Positions 1-8,838 of a stretch of DNA of 64,000 nucleotides are shown piece after piece. The translations under genes and the position numbers were made by a program. The stretch is taken from assembly GCF_025567625.1 (NCBI RefSeq), contig NZ_JAOQJC010000004.1, positions 62,001-126,000 of the forward strand, given 5' to 3'. Source of the stretch: Paenibacillus sp. J5C2022. GTDB lineage: Bacteria; Bacillota; Bacilli; Paenibacillales; Paenibacillaceae. Below the pieces are notes generated by a model, which searched no databases, had not been told where the DNA came from, and saw nothing but the letters and a program-made list of their open reading frames with translations. The stretch's first letter is position 1; the number at the start of each line of letters is the position of its first letter.

Positions 1-89
1 GGATGAACGGACGGATCGAAAGCTTATACCGGGATGTTCTGATCGGAAGAAGGGGACGCCATGCTTCCGCTGAGGGGAAATATGTCTAG
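1..89 (+). CDS. 3' end of upstream gene (partial), unknown
   Basis: An open frame enters the window, with full codons from base 3, and stops at TAG 87-89. About 29 residues are visible, including the stretch IESLYRDVL, which would suit the C-terminal helix of a glycosyltransferase. The stop lies just inside the next gene: the downstream ORF has candidate ATGs at 61 and 82, so the two overlap as is usual inside an exopolysaccharide operon. The assignment to a glycosyltransferase is only a guess from context; the rest of the gene is outside the window. Confidence 0.4.
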   Translation, partial: MNGRIESLYRDVLIGRRGRHASAEGKYV

Positions 90-1431
90 TATTGCGGCGC
101 GAAAGCAAGGGATGGAGCATTCTTTTCTCGCGGCGTATTTTGTGCTGCTGCTTCTGTTCACCGTCTATCAGGACTTTCCGTTAGTTACAATGATCGGGGA
201 GATTGGCCGAACGCCCATCGTGGCGCTGCTTCCGGTTTTCGTGTTTTGCGAGGTAGCGCTGCTGGTCAAGCATAAAGCGATCAAGGGCGGCACGCGGCTG
301 CAAGCGTATGTTTTCGGCTTTATCGTGTATTTGAGCGCTATCAGTCTTGCATACATCCTGGTTAATTATTTGATGGGCCAATACAGCTTCGGATCGGAAG
401 CGCTGCTGGCCAAAGGCGTCAAGGTGCTTATCTATTTCATACTGATCCTGTTGTATATCCGCCATGTGCAGTTGGTGCTTGCCAAGCTTGGGAACGGTCG
501 CACGATTGGTCTGTGCTTTCTCGCCGCTGTCACATTTTTGCTCGGGATCATGGTTGTTGAGCTGGCCACTATGCCTAACGCTCTGACATTTCTGCACTCA
601 GGGGACCAGCCGTACTGGCGGGTGAGATTGCTGACGTCGGAGAGCAGTACGACGGGTTCCATCATTGTCGTGTTTACCGCGATTTTGATTTACTTGTCGC
701 GATACTTCAGCACTCCTGCGGCACAATGGCTGGCGACCGGATATGCTGCCGCTTTCTTTTTCTTCTACACGTCCGTAACCGGCTCCAAAGGGTTTCTGAT
801 CATTATTCTGCTGACTCTCATTGTAACGATGGCGAAATTTCTGGACTTCAGGAAGAAACGGAACTTTGTGCTGGTGCTTGCGGCCGTAGCGATGATGTAT
901 GTGTTTATTGCGCAGTTCGCTGCTGAGCTTCTCGGCTCTTTCAGCAATGATATTGAGAACTACACTTCATCTTACACGCGGATGGGAACGATACTGATTG
1001 CGGTACTGACGGTGTTGCATCACCCGCTTGGCGTCGGCACGGGAGCCTATCCCATTTACTTCAATCAATATATGGGAGACTCGATCAGCCTAATGTCCGG
1101 CATGTATTACGACGCATTAGGCGTCAGCCAGATCAATGTGAGCGAGCTGCTTCGCTATTCCGAATCGACCAAGAACCTTGGCGTCAAGTCGGGATTCTTT
1201 CAATGGTTTATGTTTGGCGGCTTGTTCTCTGTCGCTTTCTTCTATTTGATAGCAAGGAATTTGATTGCAAAGGCCAAGGCCAGTTTGATCATGTTTATGG
1301 CGCTCGTATTCATTCTGTTCTCTCTGCTGCTTGTCTCTTTAGAGATCAAATACGAGATTTGGCTTCTATTTGCCTTTATCAGCATGTTTATGGGGCGGAA
1401 CGACTATTTCGGGAACATAAATGAACGGTGA
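61..1431 (+). CDS. Wzy-like O-antigen ligase/polymerase family membrane protein
   Basis: A 456-residue, very hydrophobic protein with about ten to eleven predicted membrane segments and a longer extracytoplasmic loop around residues 290-380, the arrangement seen in Wzy polymerases and O-antigen ligases. In a Wzx/Wzy pathway this protein would polymerise lipid-linked repeat units on the outer face of the membrane. ATG 61 has AGAAGGGG five bases upstream; ATG 82 has GAGGGG four bases upstream and is also possible. The gene lies between glycosyltransferase genes and upstream of a flippase, which supports the assignment. The family is poorly conserved in sequence, so the call rests on topology, length and context. 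Confidence 0.7.
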   Translation: MLPLRGNMSSIAARKQGMEHSFLAAYFVLLLLFTVYQDFPLVTMIGEIGRTPIVALLPVFVFCEVALLVKHKAIKGGTRLQAYVFGFIVYLSAISLAYILVNYLMGQYSFGSEALLAKGVKVLIYFILILLYIRHVQLVLAKLGNGRTIGLCFLAAVTFLLGIMVVELATMPNALTFLHSGDQPYWRVRLLTSESSTTGSIIVVFTAILIYLSRYFSTPAAQWLATGYAAAFFFFYTSVTGSKGFLIIILLTLIVTMAKFLDFRKKRNFVLVLAAVAMMYVFIAQFAAELLGSFSNDIENYTSSYTRMGTILIAVLTVLHHPLGVGTGAYPIYFNQYMGDSISLMSGMYYDALGVSQINVSELLRYSESTKNLGVKSGFFQWFMFGGLFSVAFFYLIARNLIAKAKASLIMFMALVFILFSLLLVSLEIKYEIWLLFAFISMFMGRNDYFGNINER

Positions 1432-1462
1432 AGCTCTCGCCGTGAGGAAGGTTTGAAGAGGG

Positions 1463-2683
1463 ATGATGAAAATACTCGTCGTGTGCAGCGATTTTCCTTA
1501 TCCTGCCGATCATGGAGGCAGAGTGGATACCTGGGGCAGGATCAAAGCTCTTGCGGAGCTGGGCTGGCGAATCGATCTGGCGGTCTGCGCCAAGCAGGCG
1601 CCTTCGGCTGCGGACAGGGAAGCCGCAAGCGTCTATGTGAACCGCATCCTATTCCGCGAGCGAACCGGCAGGCTGGCGGACTTGCTGCACAGGCTTCCGA
1701 TGCAGGTTCAATCCCGTGTAGGGTTGCGGCAGATGGAGCTGGACGGCGGATACGATTACGTGCTGCTGGAAGGCGATTACGTCTACCCCATACTGGAGCA
1801 TCCCGCCATATCTCCGGCAAGTGCGATATTGCGGGTCCACAATGACGAAGCGGCCTACTTCAAGGCGCTGGCCCGCAGCGCCGGCAATCCGGCCCATAAG
1901 CTCTATTATTATATGGAGTCTCTGAAGTTCGCCGGATTGCAAGAAAGGATGCGCCGAAAGGTAGACAAATACCTGTTCATCTCAAGCAAGGAATACGATC
2001 GCTTCCGGGAACGGGACCCCGGAGCCATCAGCCGCTTTCTGCCGCCGCCAATCACTCGGGAGGTGTTCAAGCCGGGGACATTACACAGGGGGCATGTCGT
2101 ATTCATCGGTTCATTGTTCATGCCGAACAATCGCGAGGCGATTCACTGGTATCTGACTCATGTCCATCCCAAGCTGCGAGGCGAGCCGGGGTATCGCTTC
2201 ATTGTGGCGGGCAATACGCGCGGGAGGGGATTGGACTGGCTCAAGGGCGCCGATCTGAGAGATGTCGAGGTGCATGATACGCCGGAAAGTCTGGACGGCA
2301 TATACGGGCAAGGCTATCTGTTCGTCAATCCGATGCGGAACGGGGCGGGCGTCAAGCTGAAGACGATCGAAGCGATTCAGAACGGTCTACCGGTCGTATC
2401 GACTTCGGTCGGCTGCGAAGGCACGGGACTGGTCGACGGAGAGCATATTCTTGTGGCGGACAGCCCGGAAGCGTTCTGCGACAGAATCAGATTGCTGCTT
2501 CGCGATCCCGGGATGGCTGGAAAGCTGCTGGAATCGTCTCAGCTATTCATTCGAACCTGTTATAACCATAAGGAGGTGCTGAAGGGGTTCTTTCAATCCC
2601 TTGGTCCCCAAATATCTCAAGAGTGGAGTGCTTCGGATGCGCAACAGAAAAATCAACGTCATGTTTGTGACGCACGCGGATAA
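1463..2683 (+). CDS. glycosyltransferase, GT4-like (GT-B fold)
   Basis: A 406-residue cytoplasmic sugar transferase. Residues 3-20 form the first Rossmann strand and glycine-rich turn (VVCSDFPYPADHGGRV). The C-terminal half contains KLKTIEAIQNGLPVVST at about residues 297-313, matching the nucleotide-sugar site of GT4 enzymes that work in sugar-PP-carrier assembly. The start is ATG 1463, preceded by GAAGAGGG. The 3' end overlaps the next glycosyltransferase gene, so they are probably translated together. Its likely job is adding one sugar of the exopolysaccharide repeat unit; donor and acceptor cannot be read from sequence. Confidence 0.8.
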   Translation: MMKILVVCSDFPYPADHGGRVDTWGRIKALAELGWRIDLAVCAKQAPSAADREAASVYVNRILFRERTGRLADLLHRLPMQVQSRVGLRQMELDGGYDYVLLEGDYVYPILEHPAISPASAILRVHNDEAAYFKALARSAGNPAHKLYYYMESLKFAGLQERMRRKVDKYLFISSKEYDRFRERDPGAISRFLPPPITREVFKPGTLHRGHVVFIGSLFMPNNREAIHWYLTHVHPKLRGEPGYRFIVAGNTRGRGLDWLKGADLRDVEVHDTPESLDGIYGQGYLFVNPMRNGAGVKLKTIEAIQNGLPVVSTSVGCEGTGLVDGEHILVADSPEAFCDRIRLLLRDPGMAGKLLESSQLFIRTCYNHKEVLKGFFQSLGPQISQEWSASDAQQKNQRHVCDARG

Positions 2684-3779
2684 AAAGGGCGGGGCCGAGC
2701 AAAGTCTTATTCATTTGATCAACTATCTGAATACGACGCAGTATCGGATCTTCCTGATCAGCCCGGGCGAAGCGTCTTATCTGCCGGAGATTCGGGCGGA
2801 ATACGAGCATATTCCACTGTGCCTGGAGAGTGTGAAGAAAAGGCTCGGATTCGACTATGCCGCGACTGTATGGCGAATTCGGGCGCTGGTCAGGAAGCAC
2901 CGAATCGATATCGTTCACGCCAATGGCTGGCGTGCGCCATGGTATGCCGCGCCTCTTAAGCTCTTCGCGCGCTGCAAGCTGGTATGGCATCACCGGGATT
3001 TCATGCAGCAGCGCATGTATGATCAAGTGCTGCCGCGGTTCATGGACCGTGTCATCTGCATCTCGCAATTCGTGGCAGGCTCCATTCAAGGAGACAACAA
3101 AACCGTTATCTACAACGGTATCGATCCGAAGCTTGCGCTGACGCCGAAGAGCAGGAAGTTCAAGGAAGACGGCAAGCTTGTCGTAGGCATCTTCGGCCGG
3201 ATCGTGGAGTGGAAAAGGTATCATCTTGTCATCGATGCTGTCCATATGCTCGCGCAAAGCGGAAAGCTGGATTGGAAGCTGCTGATCGTCGGCGATGTGT
3301 CCGTGGACGGCTCGGAAACGTACTACTCGGATCTGATTCAGCGAGCGATCGATTACGGCCTGGAGCATCATGTGGAATTCTACGGGTACAGCAGCAAGCC
3401 AATCGAGTTGATGAAAGCATGCGATCTGACAATCAACTTCTCCCGCAACGAGCCGTTCGGCCGGGTCATTATCGAATCGATGCTTGCTCAGACGCCGGTT
3501 ATCGTAGCCGATTCCGGCGGAGCTCCCGAGATTATCCGCCGCACGCAAGGCGGAATCGTTGTGAAGGACGGGGACGTGGAAGCGCTGAGTCACGCCATTA
3601 ATAGCTTCGATGAGGGCGCGTTCGACAGCGAGGAGATGGGCAATCGCGGATACCGCAGCGTTATGAAGGAATTCCATATGAGCCCGATCGCCCGTCAGGT
3701 GGAGGACACCTACTGCGCTCTGCTGGAGCAGCCGGTCGCGTCGGAGAAGCCAGACGCGGTAAGGAGAGCGGCACAGTGA
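2637..3779 (+). CDS. glycosyltransferase, GT4 family
   Basis: A 380-residue GT-B enzyme. The N-terminal acceptor domain carries the KKGGAEQSL motif at about residues 16-24, common in GT4 enzymes. The donor domain carries EPFGRVIIESML near residue 271, with the two glutamates of the EX7E motif, followed by SGGAPEII. ATG 2637 is preferred over an upstream TTG at 2601 because GAGTGGAG precedes it. The gene begins inside the preceding glycosyltransferase. Its end runs straight into a 1-kb tandem repeat array, which separates it from the next operon gene. It is predicted to add a sugar to the growing lipid-linked oligosaccharide. Confidence 0.82.
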   Translation: MRNRKINVMFVTHADKKGGAEQSLIHLINYLNTTQYRIFLISPGEASYLPEIRAEYEHIPLCLESVKKRLGFDYAATVWRIRALVRKHRIDIVHANGWRAPWYAAPLKLFARCKLVWHHRDFMQQRMYDQVLPRFMDRVICISQFVAGSIQGDNKTVIYNGIDPKLALTPKSRKFKEDGKLVVGIFGRIVEWKRYHLVIDAVHMLAQSGKLDWKLLIVGDVSVDGSETYYSDLIQRAIDYGLEHHVEFYGYSSKPIELMKACDLTINFSRNEPFGRVIIESMLAQTPVIVADSGGAPEIIRRTQGGIVVKDGDVEALSHAINSFDEGAFDSEEMGNRGYRSVMKEFHMSPIARQVEDTYCALLEQPVASEKPDAVRRAAQ

Positions 3780-5198
3780 AAGGTGCGGTGAGCGTCGCAG
3801 TGAATGGTGAGGTGAGCGTCGCAGTGAATGATCAAGCTGCATGATCAGTGCGCCGCACCGGTGGACCAGTGAGTCGCACCGTCGTGTTTGTACGAAAAAT
3901 CGTACAAAATCCCTGGAATGGTGCGCCACGCCGTCGTGTTTGTACGAAAAATCGTACAAAATCCCTGAAATGGTGAGCCGCCCCGGTGCATTTGTACGAA
4001 AAATCGTACAAAACCTCTGGAATGGTGCGCCGCACCGGTGCATTTGTACGAAAAATCGTACAAAACCTCTGGAATAGTGCGCCACGCCGTCGTGTTTGTA
4101 CGAAAAATCGTACAAACCCTCTGGAGTGGTGAGCCGCCCGGTGCATTTGTACGAAAAATCGTACAAAATCCCTGAAATGGTGCGCCACGCCGTCGTGTTT
4201 GTACGAAAAATCGTACAAAATCCCTGGAATAGTGTGCTGCGCCTTCGTGTTTGTACGAAAAATCGTACAAAATCCCTGAAATGGTGCGCTACGCCGTCGT
4301 GTTTGTACGAAAATCGTACAAAATCCCTGGAATGGTGCGCCACGCCGTCGTGTTTGTACGAAAAATCGTACAAAATCCCTGGAATGGTGCGCCACGCCGT
4401 CGTGTTTGTACGGAAAATCGTACAAAACCTCTGGAATAGTGCGCCACGCCGTCGTGTTTGTACGAAAAATCGTACAAAATCCCTGAAATGGTGCGCTACG
4501 CCGTCGTGTTTGTACGAAAAATCGTACAAAATCCCTAGAATGGTGAGCCGCACCGGTGCATTTGTACGAAAAATCGTACAAAACCTCTGGAATGGTGCGC
4601 CACGCCGTCGTGTTTGTACGAAAAATCGTACAAAATCCCTGGAATGGTACGCCACGCCGGTGCATTTGTACGAAAAATCGTACAAAATCCCTGGAATGGT
4701 GCGCCACGCCGGTGCATTTGTACGAAAAATCGTACAAAACCTCTGGAATGGTGAGCCGCACCGGTGCATTTGTACGAAAAATCGTACAAAATCCCTGAAA
4801 TGGTGAGCCACGCCGGTGCATTTGTACGAAAAACCGTACAAAACCTCTGGAATGGTGAGCCGCACCGGTGCATTTGTACGAAAAATCGTACAAAATCCCT
4901 GAAATGGTGCGCCACGCCGTCGTGTTTGTACGAAAAATCATACAAACCCTTGAAGTAGCGTTGAATCTCAGACGAGGGAAAGTGTGCTTGAAGTGTCTAG
5001 AACGCGTCAATATGGCCATTAGGCGATGAACGGCTTGGGGCACAGGGTGGAGCGTCTAGGTGGCCATTTTGAGCGATGAACGGTTACTTTTTCGAGCTGG
5101 TACGGAATGGGGCTGCGAGGTGGTACAGGATAACGCTGTGAGTTGGACACGGAATATCGTACAAATTACATTTTACTGAACAGAAGGGAAGCGGATTT
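3780..5198. other. 1.4-kb gene-free stretch inside the exopolysaccharide operon
   Basis: This gap holds a tandem array (3887-4946) and short flanking duplications. Upstream, GTGAGCGTCGCAGTGAAT occurs twice (from about 3787 and 3813). Downstream, a segment containing GGCCAT followed by GCGATGAACGG occurs twice (about 5012-5034 and 5061-5085). A lone half-palindrome, ATCGTACAAA, reappears at about 5156, just before the next gene. I see no plausible protein gene: the long ORFs here arise because the repeat has no stop in several frames. Confidence 0.85.
3887..4946. repeat. tandem array, 21 copies of a ~52-bp unit with a hairpin palindrome
   Basis: Twenty-one consecutive units start with TTTGTACGA, an A-rich loop, then TCGTACAAA, a 9-bp inverted repeat. 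A 30-bp partner segment follows, beginning TCCCTGGAATGG or CTCTGGAATGG and ending in CCGTCGTG or CCGGTGCA. The period is 52 bp except for two 51-bp units (starting near 4095 and 4301). Variation is concentrated in the partner segment and falls into a few recurring alternatives; the palindrome is almost invariant. Transcribed in either direction each unit could fold into a short hairpin. The array lies between two co-directional glycosyltransferase genes, so it is probably transcribed with the operon. Confidence 0.95.
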
Positions 5199-6233
5199 GT
5201 GAAAGTATGGATGTGGCCGAAATCAAGCCCGTTGAACAGGTACAACGATCTATTGTCGGATTCATTGGGTGAAGCGGGCATTGAGGTGATGGATCTGGAG
5301 CACGGCAGACTGATGCTGAAGATCGGCAGAGTGAAGCCTGGGGATACGGTCCATATCCATTGGATTCATCATGCTTATCAGCACAGTAACCCGCTTCTGT
5401 TCGTGGTCAAGTCGCTCATTCTGATCTTGACGATGCTTTATTTGCGGTTGCGGAACATCGGATTAGTCTGGACGATTCACAACTTGTACCCGCATCAGAT
5501 GAAGTATGGACGCTTGGAACGTTGGATGCGCTCGCTTATATGCCATTTCTGCACAGGGCTAATCGTCGCCTCTGAATCGATCAAGCGCAAAGCCGTTAAG
5601 GAGTTCGGCGTTCCGCCCGACAAGCTCCATGTCGTCAAGCACGGACACTATCTGGACGTATACAAGCCGCAAGGCATCTGCCTCCGTAAGGAATACGGAA
5701 TTGACGAGAAAGCAGACGTCTTCCTGTTTATGGGCGCGATCAAGGCTTATAAGGGTGTCGAAGATTTGATTCAGGCGTTCAATGCGATAAAGACCAAGGA
5801 AACGCATTTACTTATTGCGGGCAAAGCGGATGAGGAGCAAGAGCGGTATTTGCGCCAGATGGAAGATGCCGACAATATCGTACTGCGGCTTGGCTTCGTT
5901 CCGAATGAGGAAGTAGCAGACCTGGTTCGTGCTGCGGACGTGCTGGTGTTGCCTTACAAGGAAATCACAACTTCGGGTTCGGCGATTCTGGGACTGTCGT
6001 TCCAGAAGCTCGTTGTCATGCCGGACAATGAATTCGTGAATGAATATTTCCGGGAGGGCATGGTCGTGACCTACGATCCGGCGAAGCCCGGGGGATTGGA
6101 CAATGCGCTTATGACTGCGCGTAGTGTCAAATACGGGCAGCGGACATCCCGCTACGAGGAAGCGCTCAGGGAGCTGGATTGGAGTGTGGTCGCGCAGAAG
6201 ACGAAACGGGTGTATCGGGCTCGGGCAGTATAG
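5199..6233 (+). CDS. glycosyltransferase, GT4-like
   Basis: A 344-residue glycosyltransferase starting at GTG 5199, with AGAAGGGAAG ending nine bases upstream. The N-terminal half has VHIHWIHHA and TIHNLYPHQ, histidine-rich acceptor-domain motifs of GT4-like enzymes. The C-terminal half has FMGAIKAYKGVEDLIQAF (about residues 174-191) and LVLPYKEITTSGSAILG near residue 250, the donor-binding region. The TAG stop at 6231-6233 is the end of the first unit of a 51-bp tandem array, so the last 16 codons of this gene are the parental copy of that repeat. Likely role: a sugar transfer in exopolysaccharide assembly. Confidence 0.8.
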   Translation: MKVWMWPKSSPLNRYNDLLSDSLGEAGIEVMDLEHGRLMLKIGRVKPGDTVHIHWIHHAYQHSNPLLFVVKSLILILTMLYLRLRNIGLVWTIHNLYPHQMKYGRLERWMRSLICHFCTGLIVASESIKRKAVKEFGVPPDKLHVVKHGHYLDVYKPQGICLRKEYGIDEKADVFLFMGAIKAYKGVEDLIQAFNAIKTKETHLLIAGKADEEQERYLRQMEDADNIVLRLGFVPNEEVADLVRAADVLVLPYKEITTSGSAILGLSFQKLVVMPDNEFVNEYFREGMVVTYDPAKPGGLDNALMTARSVKYGQRTSRYEEALRELDWSVVAQKTKRVYRARAV

Positions 6234-6488
6234 AGTGTGATTGCGCAATCGACGAAACGGGTGTATCGAACTCGGGCTGTATAGAGTGTGGTCGCGAAGA
6301 AGACGAAACGGGTGTATCGAACTCGGGCAGTATAGAGTGTGATTGCGCAATCGACGAAACGGGTGTATCGAACTCGGGCAGTATAGAGTGTGGTCGCGAA
6401 GAAGACGAAACGGGTGTATCGAACTCGGGCTGTATAGAGTGTGGTCGCGAAGAAGACGAAACGGGTGTATCGGGCTCGCTCGGGCTGC
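6183..6488 (+). repeat. tandem array, 6 copies of a 51-bp unit copied from a gene 3' end
   Basis: Six units of 51 bp start at 6183, 6234, 6285, 6336, 6387 and 6438; the last loses similarity near 6480. The first unit is the final 17 codons of the glycosyltransferase gene including its TAG. Each later complete unit keeps the reading frame and its own terminal TAG, so copies 2-5 are untranslated in that frame. Two sequence types alternate (GTGGTCGCGAAGAAGACG and GTGATTGCGCAATCGACG), pointing to duplication of a two-unit block after the first event. A different frame stays open through the array but starts before any ribosome site of the next gene. Confidence 0.93.
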
Positions 6489-6558
6489 GGGTGTATCTGG
6501 CCGTTTAGAGGAGGATGGTTCACCGGCATCACAAGTAACGAAGAACGGGGATGAATGG

Positions 6559-7458
6559 ATGAAAGCAACGGTAGCCGTCTGTACCCACAACCGGGCAGAG
6601 GATACGAGGGAGGCAGTTCAGAGTGTGCTGGACGGCAGCTATCGCGGTGATGATATGGAGATCATCGTCGTAGATAACGGTTCGACGGACACTACCGCCG
6701 AGGTCATCGGAGCGCTATGCGACAGGCATGGCCCCCGGGTGCGTTATGTGTACGAGCAGCGACTAGGGCTGTCGGTCGCCCGCAACCGGGCTATTCGCGA
6801 GGCGAGAGGAGAATATATTTTATTTCTGGACGATGACGCCCTTGCGTCCCGGGAATGGGTGGAGGAGATACTGCATGTATTCGAGGGCGATTCCGGTATC
6901 GGCTGCGTCGGAGGACGAATCGACCCGATCTGGGAAGCGGGGGAGCCGGCATGGATACCGGACGAGCACCGCTCCGTATTTACGATTCTGGACTTTGCGG
7001 ATTCGATAACGGAGATGGAAGCGCCCGCGATTCCATACGGAGCGAATGTCGCCTTTCGGACAAGCGCGTTAATGGAAGGGGAGTTATTCCGGGAAGATCT
7101 GGGACGGGTTGGCAGCAAGCTGCTGTCCAGTGAGGAGAGCGAGTTGATCGCCAGATTGCGCAGGAAGCATAAGGTTGTCTATACGCCTCACGGTTCCGTC
7201 AGACATAAAATCGCCAAGACGCGCACAACGAGGAAATGGTTTCTCAGGCGCATTTTTTGGCAAGGCGTCAGCGATGCGGTAAAACGCGGGGACCGAAGCG
7301 CTTGGGCCATGGCCAAGCATATCATACGCATGCTGCAAGCCATTATGGCGACGCTGCCCGCGGTTTTCCATCCCAAGGCGTTCATCCGCCAGGTGAGCAA
7401 CATCTGCTACCGCAACGGAACGCTTGTCGGAATTCTTCGGTATGGCGGGAAGGGCTGA
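6559..7458 (+). CDS. glycosyltransferase family 2 (GT-A fold)
   Basis: A 299-residue GT2 enzyme. VCTHNR at residues 7-12 and IIVVDNGSTD near residues 35-44 form the nucleotide-binding part of the GT-A fold. FLDDDALASREW near residues 89-100 contains the aspartate motif that binds metal and the UDP- or GDP-sugar. A basic region with one hydrophobic stretch closes the protein. ATG 6559 is chosen because AACGGGG lies upstream and the family motif then begins within five residues; a longer ORF from 6343 is only the open frame of the preceding tandem array. The next gene begins seven bases after the stop. Confidence 0.85.
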   Translation: MKATVAVCTHNRAEDTREAVQSVLDGSYRGDDMEIIVVDNGSTDTTAEVIGALCDRHGPRVRYVYEQRLGLSVARNRAIREARGEYILFLDDDALASREWVEEILHVFEGDSGIGCVGGRIDPIWEAGEPAWIPDEHRSVFTILDFADSITEMEAPAIPYGANVAFRTSALMEGELFREDLGRVGSKLLSSEESELIARLRRKHKVVYTPHGSVRHKIAKTRTTRKWFLRRIFWQGVSDAVKRGDRSAWAMAKHIIRMLQAIMATLPAVFHPKAFIRQVSNICYRNGTLVGILRYGGKG

Positions 7459-7464
7459 CGGCAG

Positions 7465-8838
7465 ATGGCGCAAATCGCTTTGAGCAAAGTGTGGAGGAGC
7501 GGAGGGCTTGTCGGCACGATCTTCCGCACCAGTGCTACCAACCTGCTCGTGATGGTGCTGAGCACGCTGACCTCAATCGCATCGGCCCGCATGTTCGGCG
7601 TCGTCGGGAAGGGAGAATTCTCGGCCATTCTGTACTGGCCAACGCTGTTGGCCGGGCTGGTGTCATTCGGGCTGCCCACTTCACTGATCTACAATTTAAA
7701 AAACAACAAGGGCAGCAGCGCCGACTTCATCCGGGCGGGCTTTCTATTCCAGCTTCCCGTCGTACTTGTGACGGGGGCAGCTGCCTGGACTTGGATGCCT
7801 TCCTGGCTGGCGAATTATCCCGGTGAGGTCGTGGAAACCGCAAGATGGTACGCGGTTGCCATGCTGCCGATCTTGCTCGCGATCAATCTTCTGGCCGCTC
7901 TAGCGCAAAGCACGGGCCGATTCCAGACATACAATGGTTTGCGGCTGTCCGTACCGTTGTTCAACTTCATCGGTCTGACAGCGTTATGGGCTGCGGGTCA
8001 TCCGTCGCTGTCCGCAGCGGCGGCTGTCTTCCTCGCCACAAGCGCGGCGGTCGTCGTCTGGACATTCTACAGTCTGCGGGACTCGCTGGCTATCAACTGG
8101 CTGAAGGGGCTAGGCAACCGGCTGGCGGCCAAGGCGCTGCTTGGGTACGGCAGCAGGGTGTTCGGCGTGGAACTGCTCGGGACGTTATACGCCCAATTCG
8201 ACAAGCTCATTATTCTGACGATGCTTTCAGCCAGAGAGTTAGGGTTGTATACGGTCGTCTATGCGCTGTCGCGTGTGTTCAACGTTGTGCAGATGGCGAT
8301 TACGAATGTTGTGTTTCCGAAAGTGACGGGTCAGGACAAAAGCGTCATCATCGCCACGGTCGCTCGGGCGTTCCGGCTCTCGATGCTATTAATGGCGATA
8401 GCGGCGGTTCCTTGCATGCTGATTGGCCGCTTCCTAATGGGCGTCTTGTTCGGAGAACCGTTCCTGGAAGCTAGCTTCGCCTTCTATCTGCTGTCGGTAG
8501 AGTGCATGATCGGCGGCGGATCGTGGATTCTCGCATCTGCGTTCAACGCAATGGGCAGGCCGGGGCTCGTGCTGATCAGGCAGATGATCGCGCTGGCGGC
8601 GACGATTGGGCTGTTCTTCCTGCTAGTACCGCAGTACGGCCTTAACGGCATCGCGTTGTCCCTGTTAATCGGCTCGTTCATCCGGCTGGGGGTAACGCTT
8701 CTGGCCATGCGCATTACATTTCGGGAGCGGCTGTCGACCCTGCTGTTTGACCGAACGGACTTCCGCTTTCTTCAGATGCGGATGCAAGAGAAAAAACGTC
8801 GCAAAGGAGCGAATGAACATGCAGATGGAACACACTAA
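7465..8838 (+). CDS. Wzx-like polysaccharide flippase (MOP superfamily)
   Basis: A 457-residue polytopic membrane protein with about twelve to fourteen hydrophobic segments and a positively charged C-terminus (KRRKGANEHADG). The opening TSATNLLVMVLSTLTSIASAR and the central block QFDKLIILTMLSARELGLY resemble Wzx/MurJ-type lipid-linked oligosaccharide flippases of the MOP superfamily. It would move the completed undecaprenyl-PP-linked repeat unit across the membrane for the Wzy-like polymerase at the start of the operon. It starts seven bases after the GT2 gene, and its last codons overlap the start of the pyruvyl transferase gene. Confidence 0.85.
   Translation: MAQIALSKVWRSGGLVGTIFRTSATNLLVMVLSTLTSIASARMFGVVGKGEFSAILYWPTLLAGLVSFGLPTSLIYNLKNNKGSSADFIRAGFLFQLPVVLVTGAAAWTWMPSWLANYPGEVVETARWYAVAMLPILLAINLLAALAQSTGRFQTYNGLRLSVPLFNFIGLTALWAAGHPSLSAAAAVFLATSAAVVVWTFYSLRDSLAINWLKGLGNRLAAKALLGYGSRVFGVELLGTLYAQFDKLIILTMLSARELGLYTVVYALSRVFNVVQMAITNVVFPKVTGQDKSVIIATVARAFRLSMLLMAIAAVPCMLIGRFLMGVLFGEPFLEASFAFYLLSVECMIGGGSWILASAFNAMGRPGLVLIRQMIALAATIGLFFLLVPQYGLNGIALSLLIGSFIRLGVTLLAMRITFRERLSTLLFDRTDFRFLQMRMQEKKRRKGANEHADGTH

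Noticed and set aside
3887..4946. CRISPR array
   Set aside because: The spacer-like segments are nearly identical to each other, the units are tandem copies rather than repeats with unique spacers, and there are no cas genes.
2547..5043. Very long minus-strand ORFs (772 and 403 codons) across the 52-bp array
   Set aside because: They consist of the repeat read in successive frames (52 is not a multiple of 3), have no ribosome site and overlap real genes on the other strand.
6179..6558. ORF through the 51-bp array joined to the GT2 gene
   Set aside because: The open frame is a property of the repeat; the ribosome site and family motif place the start at 6559.
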